From assembly GCF_000264905.1 (NCBI RefSeq), contig NW_006763136.1:1628852-1692851 (forward strand): a DNA stretch of 64,000 nt, in the 5' to 3' direction. This DNA is from Stereum hirsutum FP-91666 SS1. Taxonomy: Eukaryota > Basidiomycota > Agaricomycetes > Russulales > Stereaceae. The notes beneath the pieces are model-generated. The model was not told the origin of the DNA. It ran no database searches and saw only the letters and a list, made by a program, of their open reading frames with translations. Each line of letters opens with the position of its first letter. Position 1 is the stretch's first letter. Positions 1-11,009 of the stretch are shown here, in pieces. The translations under genes and the position numbers were made by a program.

Positions 1-1803
1 GAAGAAGGACGTTCACACCGAGTGACTCCGCAAAGGTCAACGTGACGGGGATGGAACCACCCTCCCTAGTGAGATCAGGGGTTTGGTTGTAGATGAGCTA
101 GCATCCCACCTGTATCAGTAACGGCGATGGCTCAAAATTAAACCTAAGGTGCAGACCTCTGTTGCCTTCTTGGCAGCTTCGTAGTTCCAGTGCTTGTGGT
201 CCTCAACCCACGGCTTGCCGCCGTGCAACTCCTCTATCGTGAGCTTGTTCTTCGTCCCAAGTTTCTTGAACTCTTCTTCGACATACTTGAGCACCAGCGG
301 GTTCACCAAGTCGGGCGTCTGTGGCGGTACGAGACTGTATACGTAGAAATATCAGAATAGAAGTGCGCTAGCGCGTTGTAGCGAAGGATTCATACCGGAT
401 ACTGAATTTGCCTGACACTTTGGCGGGAATTACGGTCTTAGCACCAGCACCGGAGAAAGCGCCCTCAATACCGTGAAGGGAAAGGGAGGGATAGCGCATG
501 CGGCCCATGAGTACGTCTGACTTCTCGGAGCTGAGGGCAATGGAAGCACCGGCGGACTCCTCGACGTCCTGAATGGAGTAGTCGAGCTTCTCGTAGATAG
601 CCCTATTGTGATGGGATAGTATACATCCAAGTTACTCGGAAGCAATGAAAATAAGAGGATAAACGGCGTACTTCTCTTCCTCCTCCGGCGGGGGGACCAT
701 CTCGTCAACGCCGGGGATGAGGATATTACCCTTGGTGTCCACAAGCTTGCTCATAAGAAGGACAAGGTCCGTCATGGGCTCATGGACGGTGCGACCGAAC
801 ACACCAGAATGGAGATCCTTTGCAGGACCCTGGACGGTCAGTTTGATGTAGGTCAAACCGCGAAGGCCATAGGTAAGACAGGGCGTGCGAGTATTGAGCC
901 AGTAGTTGTCGGAGATGCAGACACAGTCGACACCGTCGAACCATCCATCCTTTCCCTTCTTGACCTCGGCAATGATGAGGTCATCAAGACCTTCACTTCC
1001 ACTCTCCTCCATCCCCTCAAAGCAGAATCGCAGGTTGACGGGGAGTGGGATGTTGAGTTCATGATGTGCCTGAAGGACGTTCACCCATCCAAGAACAGGG
1101 CCCTTGTCGTCAGAAGATCCACGACCATAAAGACGACCGGTTTTTTCGTCGCGTGTGAGCTTGAAGGGTGGGTATGACCAGCCATCAGAGAGCTCTGCCT
1201 GACCACATGTTCATGTTCCCGATATAATATTTCAGTTCGCGAAGCGGCAGAAGTGTAGGATGACACGCACGGGCTGAACGTCAAAGTGACCGTACAAAAG
1301 GATAGTCTTCTTGTTCGGGTCATTCCCGATTCGCCCCAGAATCGCAGGAGGGAGTTCGAGTTCTTGTCCATCCATGACATGTTTCCCAAGAGGCACTTGT
1401 TTGGTCTCTACGCCGTATGATTTGAGCTGGTTCTCAAGAAAATTGGCCATACGGACGACGTCCTGGCGGCGAGCTGTGTCTCCTGAGATACTATTTCAGA
1501 GATAAAATGTAGCCGATCAATATACTGCTCGTGGATAGTAGAACGGTGAGCGGTATGGACACGGCATCTACACGATGCTACTCTGAGGGAGCACAGCAAA
1601 CATGACAACAGTAGTTTCGAATGATTCACAGCAATTTTATCAAATCGAAAGTAAAGTTTCTTTGTACTTGACGACAAGGTAACGACTCGTGTGAGAGAAA
1701 TGCTGTCTGCTTACCTCGGGATTTCCACAGCATCTGAGAGACGTTGAATGAACTTCTCTTCGTTCTTGTCAACGTACGAAAGAAACTCGGATGGTGCTGG
1801 CAT
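1..1803 (-). CDS. DUG1: Cys-Gly metallodipeptidase, M20 family (DUG1/CNDP2-like), 3' end outside window
   Basis: Cytosolic zinc dipeptidase of the M20 family; yeast DUG1 cleaves Cys-Gly during glutathione turnover. The start is [18 protein letters not shown] at 1803. Exon 1 ends at a GTAAGC donor after VEIP and joins at about 1495 to give [18 protein letters not shown], the family's usual N-terminus. Later exons carry metal-ligand and catalytic motifs: YGHFDVQP, then [10 protein letters not shown], then [14 protein letters not shown]. The C-terminal part reads [12 protein letters not shown] and, at the very edge, [19 protein letters not shown]. No stop is reached, so the last residues lie left of base 1. 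An upstream in-frame ATG at 1917 would add a Ser-rich leader, but family alignment favours 1803. The gene diverges from the decarboxylase-like gene at 3022. Confidence 0.9.
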
Positions 1804-3021
1804 GGTTGAAGTGATCTCAAGACCGGTAGATGGGATGCCTATGTAAGATGACGATGGAGAGTAAGGAAAGGAAAGGCAACGCAATCCGTGTGCAATCGCA
1901 AGACTCGGTTTGGCCACATTGTCGCCACATCAGATACAGGTGCCAGTGGCGTCCAAAGTTGAGCCGGCCGGCCGGGATACCCCTTCGCACTCCGAGCAAG
2001 CCGTAGAACGGTGTCTCTCTTTTGGAACCAACGGGTATTTTTTCTAGATTTTCTGCTCTCATAGGTAACAGCTAGGTGTCAACCATGTATCGATATCACG
2101 ATCGTTCAATAACAAAATATAGCTCTATAAAATATGGAGCACTCACGGTGAGTGCCGTTCTTATGTGCTCATATACTGTAAGTACAACCAACACTTGACC
2201 AATCCTGACCTCTTCATGATGTATGAGCGCTCCCTGGATTCGCTTCCGCATTCCAGCGTCCTTTCGTGGCGAACGAAAAAGGCTCATAAGCCTGAAAATA
2301 GTTTTATATGGCGAAACAGCGCGGCTCTTATGATTAAATCACTCTACCTAGTGCTTGCAGAAGAGGCATCCCACTGGCATGGCCCCCGGCAGAGTTTTCC
2401 TTCGCCACATTGTTGTACGAGAGACCGTCAGATTCTCAAACAGTACGACTTGGCTACGACCCGAGCTTCTTCCAAGCTGGTCGTACATAATGATTCGGAT
2501 AGAACCCCCGATATCGGTACCTCGCTCGTGTTCGTCGAAATGCCGTAACATCGTCTAGTACTCGGTTGTTCGGGTCCCACTAGATCTCAGTAGGGGTCTT
2601 ATGACACGGCCCCAGAACTCATTTCTCTGGCCAGAGAATGCCCCACCTCGAGCGCGGGCCCCGCATATGACGGAGGCAGCAGCAGTCGGCGTATTTCGCC
2701 TCGAGCTCTCGCATGCTGCTGAAGGTGCTACAGCACACATTCTCTTCAGATAATATCCCGAGAGTTGTACAAGAAAAGATGGCAATAAATAAAGAGCGGA
2801 CAGAGGCGGCAAGAAGTCTCTCGTGGGAGAAAGGAAGCGGGACCCACCTCGATCTCTGGGCTCGTAAAACTCTGTCTCCAGGTCTTCGAAAGCGCCCGTA
2901 TGTATCATAAAACCCCTAGTGCATCAGTGCGGGCTAGAGCTAGAGACCATTGCACTCTCCTTTCCCCCCTTTTCTTCTTCTCAGTCCGTTCCAGAGGCAT
3001 ACCCTTCATCCAAGGACAGAA
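1804..3021. other. Divergent intergenic region
   Basis: About 1.2 kb between the dipeptidase and the decarboxylase-like gene, which are transcribed away from each other. It must hold both promoters. Several short ORFs occur, including a roughly 117-codon minus-strand one ending near 2555, but none has recognisable domains or paired splice sites. A pyrimidine-rich run at about 2955-2985 lies just upstream of the plus-strand start. Confidence 0.5.
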
Positions 3022-4144
3022 ATGTCGGACATCATGAAAGCACCTGCGTGAGTACTGGCTTTTCATCAATGTCTTGCATTCGAATCTGACCAATACCATA
3101 TCATCGGCTTTCTTTATAACACCACGTCTCGGCTCTGTACCAAGTCCATGGAGATTGAAAGGACAAACTTGGACTCTCGCCCTGTCCGGCCTCCCGAAAG
3201 TCAGCAACTTCCCTTCCGGGTTTGTGGACAATGAAGAGGCAGATGCGTTGTCTGGATCGGCCGGACAGTTCATTGGGGGACTCGGTTTGGTCATGGTGCG
3301 TCATTTTGTCATAGTCTGAAGTAAGTTCCGTTGACGAGACCTTGTTATTTCAGGTTGTACGATATAGCGGGAGCCCTGTTGGTGCGTTATATTAGATCTC
3401 AATGTGTGAAGCCATCTTACATCTCTGAGTTTCCCCTACCAGGTCCTTGTGAGTTCTATATACCTTCCTTATCATGTTGCACTCTCATATTTGGACTCTA
3501 AATGTAGACGATGAGCTCATATACTCGCCGGGAAAATGGAAGTACGCAAACGGCAAGACCGCCTATCGCATTACCAGGATTTATGTCTCGACAAAGGAGT
3601 CAGTGGAGAATGGTGTGTTTCTTACTCTATTGACAATGTAACCTTTGTTCATCCTACTGCTCTCAGGACGTCGCAACTGGAACATACCTAGTGAGCAGCT
3701 CACTGTCTCCACAATACAGCTTGCCTGCTCATGCTTCATCCGCCAGAGCACGTAGCTGACTTCAAGATCACGCCTTCGGGCGGCAACACGACCGTTATCG
3801 TCAGTAACCCTGGCTCCAATACGCCTTTCTTCCACGCCATATTATCGCCCATCCCGCTTCTCTCGAAGATACCCCTCCCTGCAGCACTAGTGAACGACAA
3901 GGATGGTCTCGTTCAACCTCCGATCCCCGCCGGAAGTAAGCCCGAGGAAGTGGGGACTGAAAAATGGGTCACTCTGCCGCAAGACATGAAGGGTACGGTG
4001 AATATATTCAAAGGGAAGGGAATGTTGAGTGGAAAGGTGGGAGATGGGATCTCCTTTCCTGCAGTCGCTCCATGGAGTATCGGTTTGACTATACCCAACC
4101 TGAACATGTTGTTCCCTGAGCCGACATTCTCCGATAAGATGTGA
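3022..4144 (+). CDS. Acetoacetate decarboxylase-fold protein of unknown substrate
   Basis: Exon 1 encodes MSDIMKAPA and ends at a GTGAGT donor. Exon 2 continues PWRLKGQTWTLALSGLPK. Short exons then give VVRYSGSPVG, PYDELIYSPGKW, RITRIYVSTKESVENGRRNW and NIPKHVADFKI, and a long last exon ends SDKM and stop. The order of an N-terminal GQ.W, YDEL..SPG and the GRRNWNIPKH segment is that of fungal proteins assigned to the acetoacetate decarboxylase-like fold. I do not see a clear equivalent of the Schiff-base lysine of bacterial acetoacetate decarboxylase, so catalytic activity is not claimed. No signal peptide is evident. All inferred introns have GT-AG ends. Annotation rests on fold-family resemblance only. 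Confidence 0.75.
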
Positions 4145-5066
4145 TGTCGACTGGCATCACGCGTAGGCCCTGCTTGCGGCGTTTTCTGTGCGTCTCCGCA
4201 CGACGTTATGATACCTGTTTTATACACTGATACGTGTCATAAGCACATTGTTTACGCCCTATTCTTTTGGCCGACACGCTATGTCGTCGGATATCTACTA
4301 TGAAGCCGGAAACATTCTTCAAATCTCAGGATCATGTTTACCAGACCACTCGTCTGCGACCGATCGTACCTAGGTTGAACAATGAAATTTTAAGTTGACG
4401 CTCATCTCGAAAACAAACGCAAACAACTCGAAACACGATAACGAAACATTCCTCGACAGTCTACAACCTTGAGTCCATCTTCCTTTACGCTGCGTCATCC
4501 TCTCCACAACTCGCGAGTCCCGACGCTCTCGATCCTCGCGCGTCAAAGCGAGACCAAGCTCGAAGAACTCCCAATTGTTGCTCGCCACACCAACCTTCTG
4601 AGGACGCTGCCTGATTGGGTAAGTCAGGATAAGGATGAGGGCGCTTCGGGATGTTACGATGTAGCGTGAGCGAGGCCGAACTTGCTTACACTGTGGTTAC
4701 ACACCCTGGCCCACATCGAACGGAATCTCCGTATGAAAATCTCAGTAATCACTGAGCTCGTTCAATGGTTTCTTTCCTTCTGTTGGTCCATTGTTTCGTC
4801 CTACAACGTCCATCTGATCGGGAAATGCGTCATGAGGCCTTCAAAATATGTGAAGGCTGGTCAAAGGCTCGCGGAGGCTTGTGGAGGCCATGTACACCTA
4901 CTCGCGTCAATAGTCTACTGTTCTCCCGTGCTGTCGTGAAGGGCGAAAAAGGAGAGATAGCTGGGCTGCGACGCTTCTAACATCACTGTATAAAAAGAGG
5001 CTCGCATAGGATAACCTCAAAGACTCAAGCTAGCCATTCGCTCAGTACATCCTGGTGTACTTAAAC
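4145..5066. other. Intergenic region upstream of SDR copy 1
   Basis: About 0.9 kb with no supported gene. Short ORFs in all frames lack domain character. The only clear signal is the TATA box near its right end, listed separately. Confidence 0.5.
4989..4996 (+). promoter_or_regulatory. TATA box of SDR copy 1
   Basis: TATAAAAA about 75 bp before the ATG at 5067, a normal spacing for a basidiomycete TATA promoter. The predicted start would lie near 5020. Confidence 0.55.
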
Positions 5067-6299
5067 ATGGCGAACTCAAGTGACAATGAGGCGCATACGG
5101 ACACGACAGGTACAGACGCATATAAAGCCCACCGCATAAAATATACATACGGGATATGCTTACCCTCCGCTGCTCTAGGAATAGATTTCACTAAGAAGAT
5201 CCGCCACGACACCTACGCCTTCATCGATCCTCTCAAACCACCGTCCTCGCATAAATCCCACTCCGTCTTCATCTCAGGAGCGTCCAAAGGTATAGGCCGC
5301 AGCATCACTCTCTCGTTCGCTCGTTCCGGAGCATCCAAGATCGCTATCGGTGCACGTTCCTCCCTTGACTCTGTCGAGAAAGAGATCCTGGATGTTGCTT
5401 CGAAGGCAGGTCATCCAGCTCCCCTTATACTCAAGCTTCATCTAGATGTGCTTGATAAAGACAATGTGAAGCGGGCGGCAGAGGAGGTGGCGAAGGTGTT
5501 CGGTGATGGAGGGTTGGACGTGTTAGTGAATAATGCGGCGTATTGGGAGAGACTGGCGCCTTTGAGTGGGCCGGATGTGGATGAGTGGTGGCACTCTTGG
5601 GAGGTCAACGTCAGGTCCGTCAATCTGTGCAAATATAGTAATGCGTTAGAGATATTTAGTATTGTTTCGATGTGGATGTAGAGGCATATTTCTCGTGACT
5701 AACGCTTTCCTGCCGTTTGTCTTGAAGAGTAAGGAAAAGACAATCATCAATGTCAGCTCAGCTGGTGCCCTAGGAGCGAGTCCCGGGGTAAGAAATGTTT
5801 AGCGATCTGAAGGTCCATGAGACTGATAACCTTGTTCTGTTTCATTTCAGCTCTCCGCTTATAGCACGGGAAAACTGGCCGTCCTACGACTCACAGAATA
5901 TCTCGTCGTCAGTTTAATATTTTGAGCGACGAATCAGCTAGGGTGTACTCACCTTCGTCTGTAACATCGACAGGTCGAAAATGGTGCTGAAGGCCTCATA
6001 GCGTACGCCGTCCATCCAGGCGCCATCTTGACCAACATGACACAGCAACTTCCTTCGGAGGCATATCATCTCCTAACCGAAACGGTGGAACTGGCGGGAG
6101 ACACCATTGCGTTCTTAGCGCGCGAGAGACGGGAGTGGCTTGCCGGTCGATACATCAGCTGTGAGTCTCATCGTTGGTCTAGTGCACGAACCAGAATAAG
6201 CTGATTGTTTCCACAGCCACTTGGGACATGGAGGAGGTTCTTTCGCGAAAGGCGGAGATTGTGCAGAAGGACAAGCTGAAAGTCCGCATTGTTCTCTGA
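5067..6299 (+). CDS. Short-chain dehydrogenase/reductase (SDR), tandem copy 1
   Basis: Classical SDR oxidoreductase using NAD(P)(H); substrate unknown. The start MANSSDNEAHTDTT is followed by an intron of 69 nt (5108-5176) and exon 2 GIDFTKKIRHDTYAFIDP. Cofactor motif SGASKGIGRS, then LDVLD, then VLVNNAA are in place. After the second intron the protein reads GIFLVTNAFLPFV and INVSSAGALG (catalytic Ser). The next exon has SAYSTGKLAVLRL (catalytic Tyr and Lys as YxxxK) and the end is KLKVRIVL and stop. The first intron is a multiple of three without a stop, so an unspliced reading frame also runs through it; comparison with copy 2 shows the true splice. All catalytic residues are present, so this copy looks functional. 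It is the left unit of a tandem duplication. Confidence 0.87.
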
Positions 6300-6555
6300 G
6301 CGGTAGTATCGTGCTTGGGAGGAACGTTGTATGATTCAGTCGACTGGTTTAGTGAAAGATGCTTGCTTTCGCGAGCCATACATTGTGTGTTACCTGCAGT
6401 AGCATCAGACAGTGAGTGAATGGAGACATGTTTCAGGTCAAGAGAGAGGGCGAAACTCGGGCCAGAAACATGAGCACAAGGCAAGGATGGGAATCATCTT
6501 ACCTTCTGATCTACGGAAGTTGTATGACCTTCAACGATCCCAGAAGACCGAAGAC

Positions 6556-6680
6556 CTAGGATTACGGATTTGCCACCTTCGTCCCGCCCGACGAAACTCT
6601 GCTCGGTAGCTCAAGCTTGTTACGTCCGACGATCCTTTAGATAGCCTGTCTTGGCTTCTGTGGGCGCCAGTCATGCTGCC
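6556..6680 (-). pseudogene. Truncated relic of the SUZ-domain gene 3' end
   Basis: On the minus strand this stretch reads SQDRLSKGSSDVTSLSYRAE in one frame. The intact gene at 8371-9090 reads GGQDDRLSKGFVGRN in its C-terminal SUZ-C motif. The DNA around it aligns patch by patch with 8355-8488. The rest of the gene (SUZ motif, exon 1) is absent to the right, where the promoter of SDR copy 2 begins. I infer a fragment carried along by the SDR duplication and since decayed; it should make no product. Confidence 0.65.
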
Positions 6681-6861
6681 ATATTGTTGCAATGTACAGC
6701 TAGAGGCCGACCGATGAACATTTATCGGTCGGCCTGTCTTCATGACTCTGAGAACGGTCGGAGATAATTCAGTTGCCGCCATTACTACTGATGCACACAT
6801 ATAGGGGAGCGCACCCAGTAGGAACCATCCATAATTTCTCTGTGCATCTCTCGGTACGAAC

Positions 6862-8105
6862 ATGGCAAGCGAAGAGCCCGCAGAAACCACAGGTACGTAT
6901 CTATATACCCGTCACCCCCTCACCAAATATTACACAAGCTCATACTTGCATTCTGTCGCGTATTAGGAGTACGCTTCACCAAAACAATCCATAGCGACAC
7001 TTACGCCTTCATCGATCCTCTCAAACCACCGGCATCGCACAAATTGCACTCCGTCTTCATCTCAGGAGCATCCAAGGGCATAGGTCGCAGCATCGCTCTC
7101 TCGTTCGCTCGTTCAGGTGCATCAAGAATCGCCATCGGAGCCCGTTCGTCACTCGACTCTGTCGAAGCGGAGATCCTCGGCGCTGCCCAAGGCGGGTCAT
7201 CCGGTTTCCTCTCGTCGTCAAAGTCCAGCTAGATGTGCTTGATAAAGAAAGTGCGAAGAACGCAGCGGAAGAGGTGGCGAAGGCGTTTGGCGATGGAGGA
7301 GTAGACTTTTTGGTGAACAATGCGGGATTTTCCGCGGGAATGAAGCCTTTTGCTGGACCGGATGTGGATGTGTGGTGGCACACTTGGGAGGTCAACGTCA
7401 GGTCTGGCGGTTTGTTCCAAAGATGGAGATGCAATAGAACTTATCAACATTGTTTTGTTGTGGACACAGAGGCCTATTTTTTGTGACCCACGCTTTCTTG
7501 CCGCTTGTGTTGAAGAGCAAAGAGAAGACTATCATCAATCTCGACTCCATGATTGCGCTAGAAGCGAGACCTGGGGTGAGGGATTTTTTGATCAGTCTTC
7601 AAGATGTGTCCGACAAGACTTATGGTCTGTTCTTCGTTTCCTCTCAGTTCTCCTCGTATAGCGCGGGAAAGCTGGCCATCCTGCGACTCACGGAGTTCAT
7701 AAATGTAAGTTTCGCACTTTCAAGCCTCAGCAGTAATGCACCGGGCTCACCTCGATGAAACACGTTTACAGGTTGAACACGGTGCTGAAGGAATCATATC
7801 ATACGCTGTCAACCCGGGCACTGTCTTTACGGACATGGCCAAGGTGCTTCCTCCAGAGGTACATCGCTTCATAACGGACACCCCAGAACTGCCGGCAGAC
7901 ACCATCGCATTCCTTACGCGTGAGAGACGAGGATGGCTTGCCGGTCGCTATCTTAGTTGTGAGTCTTGTCGTTCGTCCTATACTTACATGCATGAGAAAG
8001 AGCTGATCATTCTTCGAGATAGGCACCTGGGATATGGAGGAGCTGATGTCGCGCCAGGCAGAGATTGTGCAGAAGGATAAGTTGAAAGTTCGCATAGTCC
8101 TCTGA
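6862..8105 (+). CDS. SDR paralogue, tandem copy 2, reading frame broken
   Basis: Second SDR copy. The start MASEEPAETTG is split by an intron at exactly the same codon as copy 1 and continues VRFTKTIHSDTYAFIDP. Motifs SGASKGIGRS, FLVNNAG, SSYSAGKLAILRL (YxxxK) and the end KLKVRIVL are kept. Between LGAA and the LDVLD motif the frame is lost: relative to copy 1 there is one extra base in the CCC run at 7186-7188 and one in the TTT run at 7205-7207, net two insertions, giving a stop within a few codons. Around the catalytic Ser the sequence is INLDSMIAL against INVSSAGAL in copy 1. Either a recent pseudogene or two homopolymer errors in the assembly; remaining splice sites look intact. Gene predictors would probably bridge it with a false intron. 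Confidence 0.75.
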
Positions 8106-8370
8106 ACGGTACGCAGTTGAAGATGCCGCATGGAGTGAGGAACTGTGATGCAAGACCCATGTAATACATTGAGGATTGAAATTATCGCAATATCGTGCAT
8201 CACCTGCAACAGATGACGGGCGGTAAGTAATCGAGACGGATCTCCAATCGCGAAGGAAGGAGACATTCATGCTTGGACAAAGGTGCAAGACAAGAATGGG
8301 AAGCGTATTACCCTAATAATCTACAGTATAAGCAACAACCCCACAAGACCCAGAGGGATCATGCCGTCGT

Positions 8371-9090
8371 CTACATCCCGCTAGGAGACTGACCCGGTGG
8401 AACTCTGCTCGGTGGTGGAGGTTTGTTGCGTCCGACGAAACCTTTCGACAGCCTGTCATCCTGGCCTCCTTGCGAGCCAGACGTGCCCGAATTTGGGAGG
8501 ACTGGACTCGAAGGGCCTCGTGGTGCCCTCACCACGGAGACTCCACCCGTCTGAGGTCTGCTCACCATGCCTGGTCCGGCACGGGTCACCTCGCCACTGG
8601 AACTCTGAGTCTTGGTGTCCCCGCTATCACCACTGAATATTCTGTCCCTTGCAGCCTGGTATCGCGCTTCTCTCTCAGCAAATGTTGAACCACCTTTCGA
8701 GAGATCTGTCGAAGATCCTGAAGCGGAGGTTGATGGAGATGTAGAGGCTGGGGACCGTTTGAGAATGCGTACAGGGGCTTGGAAAGCGGCTGGTGGGAGT
8801 GCGGAGAGACCTGCCGTGGATGATGAAGTTTGGGAGGGTGAGATGACGAGATTTGGCATTGGTGCCTGCGCGTTGCTGCGAGCGTTGAAAAGATTATCTT
8901 AGTTCCCAGCACAGATCGGGTTGGAATGCAGACGAAGGCTCCAGATGGATATTTTCGAGCACATGGTGGCTGAGAGAAGTAGGGGTGAAGGTGAAAGGTT
9001 TACACACGCGTTATTCCAGATCTTAGAATTCGCCTCTTCGTCATTTGCGTCTTCAGTATCAGGTTCATCTGCATCCCAGTCATCGGGCAC
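8371..9090 (-). CDS. SUZ-domain RNA-binding protein (SZRD1-like)
   Basis: Small acidic-to-basic protein with a SUZ domain, a short RNA-binding motif found in SZRD1 and SUZ-containing regulators. Exon 1 starts MPDDWDADEPDTEDANDEE and ends KIWNNA at a GC|GTGTGT donor near 9010. Exon 2 joins to give NAQAPMPNLVIS. The core SUZ segment is VRILKRSP followed by a Ser-rich linker and STFAEREARYQAARDRIF. The C-terminal SUZ-C motif is DDRLSKGFVGRNKPPPP, ending PSGM and stop. The acidic start, the KIW..A...APMP junction and the two motifs in this order support the call strongly. A decayed copy of its 3' end lies at 6556-6680. Confidence 0.85.
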
Positions 9091-9888
9091 GAGTTCCTTC
9101 GCAGGGCGACGAAGAATGGTCCGTTGCGTTGACTAGGGCGAATATCAAGTTTAGCGAGGATCTGACAGCACAAACAATGATCTGGCTCACAGACGGGGTA
9201 TCCCAGGAGTCAGAAGATTGCGGGACGGCGGGGCTTGCTATTGACATTGTGTTACACAGTTCGCGAAGAATATTCCGGGATATCCGCGATGCTATAGAGT
9301 TTTGACTTTAAGAGTTCAAGCTAACGTTCGAGTATGAATGTTGCAACTATTGAAATAGGGCTTCACTGAGGCAAGACAATAACAGAGACAACGGTAGCGA
9401 CCCGGTGGGAGTGGAAGTGGTAAGGAAGGGTTGGCAGGCTACAATAATTGGGATACAAATGTGTCGACGCTTATAGCATGGGTGGCACCCGTAGTGTGGC
9501 ACCTATGAGCACGGTCTCGATGAGTCGTTGCAGGTACACCAAAATGAGCTGCTGCATTGCCGTATAGCAAAACACTATTGGGGGCTCAAAATATAGTGAG
9601 CCGTGGTTTGGCACTAAAGAATAGGAGGGGGCAGAGTGTGTTGTAGGTGACATGGAAAAATTATGAGTTAAAGGGTGTATATTACATGCTCATGCGTGCA
9701 GCAAAGAGTGACAAGCCGTGTGGGGGTAGGCCAGTCGGAAAAATTTCCAACCTCAATTATCCAGGTCTTCTCAACAGCCAGCTGAAACCATCTCCAACAA
9801 CGGTCCAAGTCGCCAGCCTCGCCGAAAACCACCCCTCTCCCAATCCTCTACTCCCTCAAGCTGAAGCAACCTTCTCGCAGGTCCACGT
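9091..9888. other. Intergenic region between SUZ and uS17m genes
   Basis: About 0.8 kb containing the SUZ gene promoter and the uS17m 3' flank. An open frame at 9647-10219 on the plus strand is largely antisense to uS17m exons and is not a gene in my view. Nothing else seen. Confidence 0.45.
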
Positions 9889-10437
9889 TCAAACTCTAGC
9901 TTCGATTTGCTCCGGAGATAATGGTGGTATTGAGGTGGATTCTCCCATCGTTAATGATGGTGCGGCAGTGGCAGCCTTGAGGGCTTCCTCTGCCTGGAGT
10001 GCATGGGCGGCGTCACGTTCGCCTTCGGGACTGAATAGGACCTTCTCAAGCTTGAAGCGCTTTCGTGCTGAGATTGGTGGGCAGTTTCGTATCCTGACTT
10101 CGTCTTCCACGCGTAGTCCTGGACAATGTGGAACAAATATCAAGGGTGAGGACCTGCACCGTTCCGGAAGACGTGATATTCGGGTGGATCTTGTCAATAG
10201 TGAACAGGGTATTGGGTGAACGTACTATTATGCTCATCATGGATAAGATACTTTTTGCTTCGCACGATACGCTATTATATGAGAACACAACTTAGTATGT
10301 TGCAATCTATTGCTGTCCAGCATTAGCCGCACCTTCCGGGTTGTTTTGTGCACCACGAATCGGGATACTGTGACGGTAGCTGTTTTGTTCATGAAACCGG
10401 CTTTGGTCACGATACCAGTCAGAGCCATGGGAGGCAT
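9889..10437 (-). CDS. MRPS17: Mitochondrial small-subunit ribosomal protein uS17m
   Basis: Exon 1 is MPPMALTGIVTKAGFMNKTA followed by TVTVSRFVVHKTTRK, matching the uS17 N-terminal strand pattern. A GT-AG intron leads to exon 2 RIVRSKKYLIHDEHN (uS17 R.KK...HDE.N block), and a third exon gives RLRVEDEVRIRNCPPISARK followed by RFKLEKVL, the GD.V.I...RP.SK.K region. A roughly 40-residue Ala/Ser/Glu-rich tail ending EARV follows; such tails are common in mitochondrial versions. I chose the Met at 10437 because upstream in-frame codons to 10518 add no conserved sequence. It diverges from the coiled-coil gene at 11010. Nuclear-encoded, acts in the mitochondrial ribosome. Confidence 0.85.
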
Positions 10438-11009
10438 CTTGTCTAAGAATTTGAGAGGTCGAAAGGTGAACAGAGTTGTTGGCAAGGTAAGAGATCTCTC
10501 CGTTCTTGTGCGTGACACGCGCGAAGTGTCACAAAGTAACCCTGTGACGTAGTGTGACGTACTGTAACTGAGGAATTTCGCAAGGATTTCGCTTTCGCTG
10601 TGAACGACAACAAGATACTTTCTGTTTGCATCTCCGCAGACTGTTCCACGTCAGCTTTTTTTCCGCCGAATGCCCTTAGGACTCCGGACTCTTGGATAGG
10701 CTACCTGGAGTATTTTATACTACTCTGTACTACGTAGCGCAATATCTCCGACATTTTTAACTCCAGTCTCAGGCTGTTTCAGGCTTGCATGCTGACCATC
10801 GACATCCTCATCTCGAACGAGACTGTCAGGCCGCCCTTTCTGAGCTCGCCGACCATGTCTCAAACTATTAGTCCCAATAAAAATGCAGATGTTATCATTC
10901 TGTCGCTCTGCTCGAAGCTCATTATCGAATCTTGACTTCGCACCTCCAGCATCTCGCCTACTGAAGTATCACTCAACACTTCTTGCATTCAACACTTTAG
11001 GCAACAAAG
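10438..11009. promoter_or_regulatory. Divergent promoter region, uS17m and coiled-coil gene A
   Basis: Holds both 5' flanks. A TATTTTATACT element at about 10711-10721 is AT-rich in an otherwise GC-balanced flank. The last bases before the plus-strand ATG, TAGGCAACAAAG, are nearly identical to the leader of the paralogous gene B (TAGCCAACAAAG), so this short leader is conserved between the two. Confidence 0.45.

Larger units (their letters stand above)
5067..8488. repeat. Tandem duplication: SDR gene plus the 3' end of the SUZ-domain gene
   Basis: Two diverged copies of one unit in the same orientation, about 5067-6680 and 6862-8488. Each holds an SDR gene with the same intron positions, an intergenic spacer with recognisable patches, and the last part of the minus-strand SUZ-domain gene. 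Matching patches outside coding include the shared ACTCTGCTCGGT block (6595-6606 and 8402-8413) and the ACGTCCGACGA / GCGTCCGACGA block (6622 and 8430 area). Only the right-hand SUZ gene is complete, so the left unit ends in a truncated relic. Confidence 0.75.

Noticed and set aside
2165..2548. 127-codon plus-strand ORF in the DUG1 divergent region.
   Set aside because: Composition is random-like, no domain, and the opposite strand has an equally long unrelated ORF.
9647..10219. 190-codon plus-strand ORF antisense to uS17m.
   Set aside because: The minus-strand uS17m exons explain the sequence; the plus frame has no family features.
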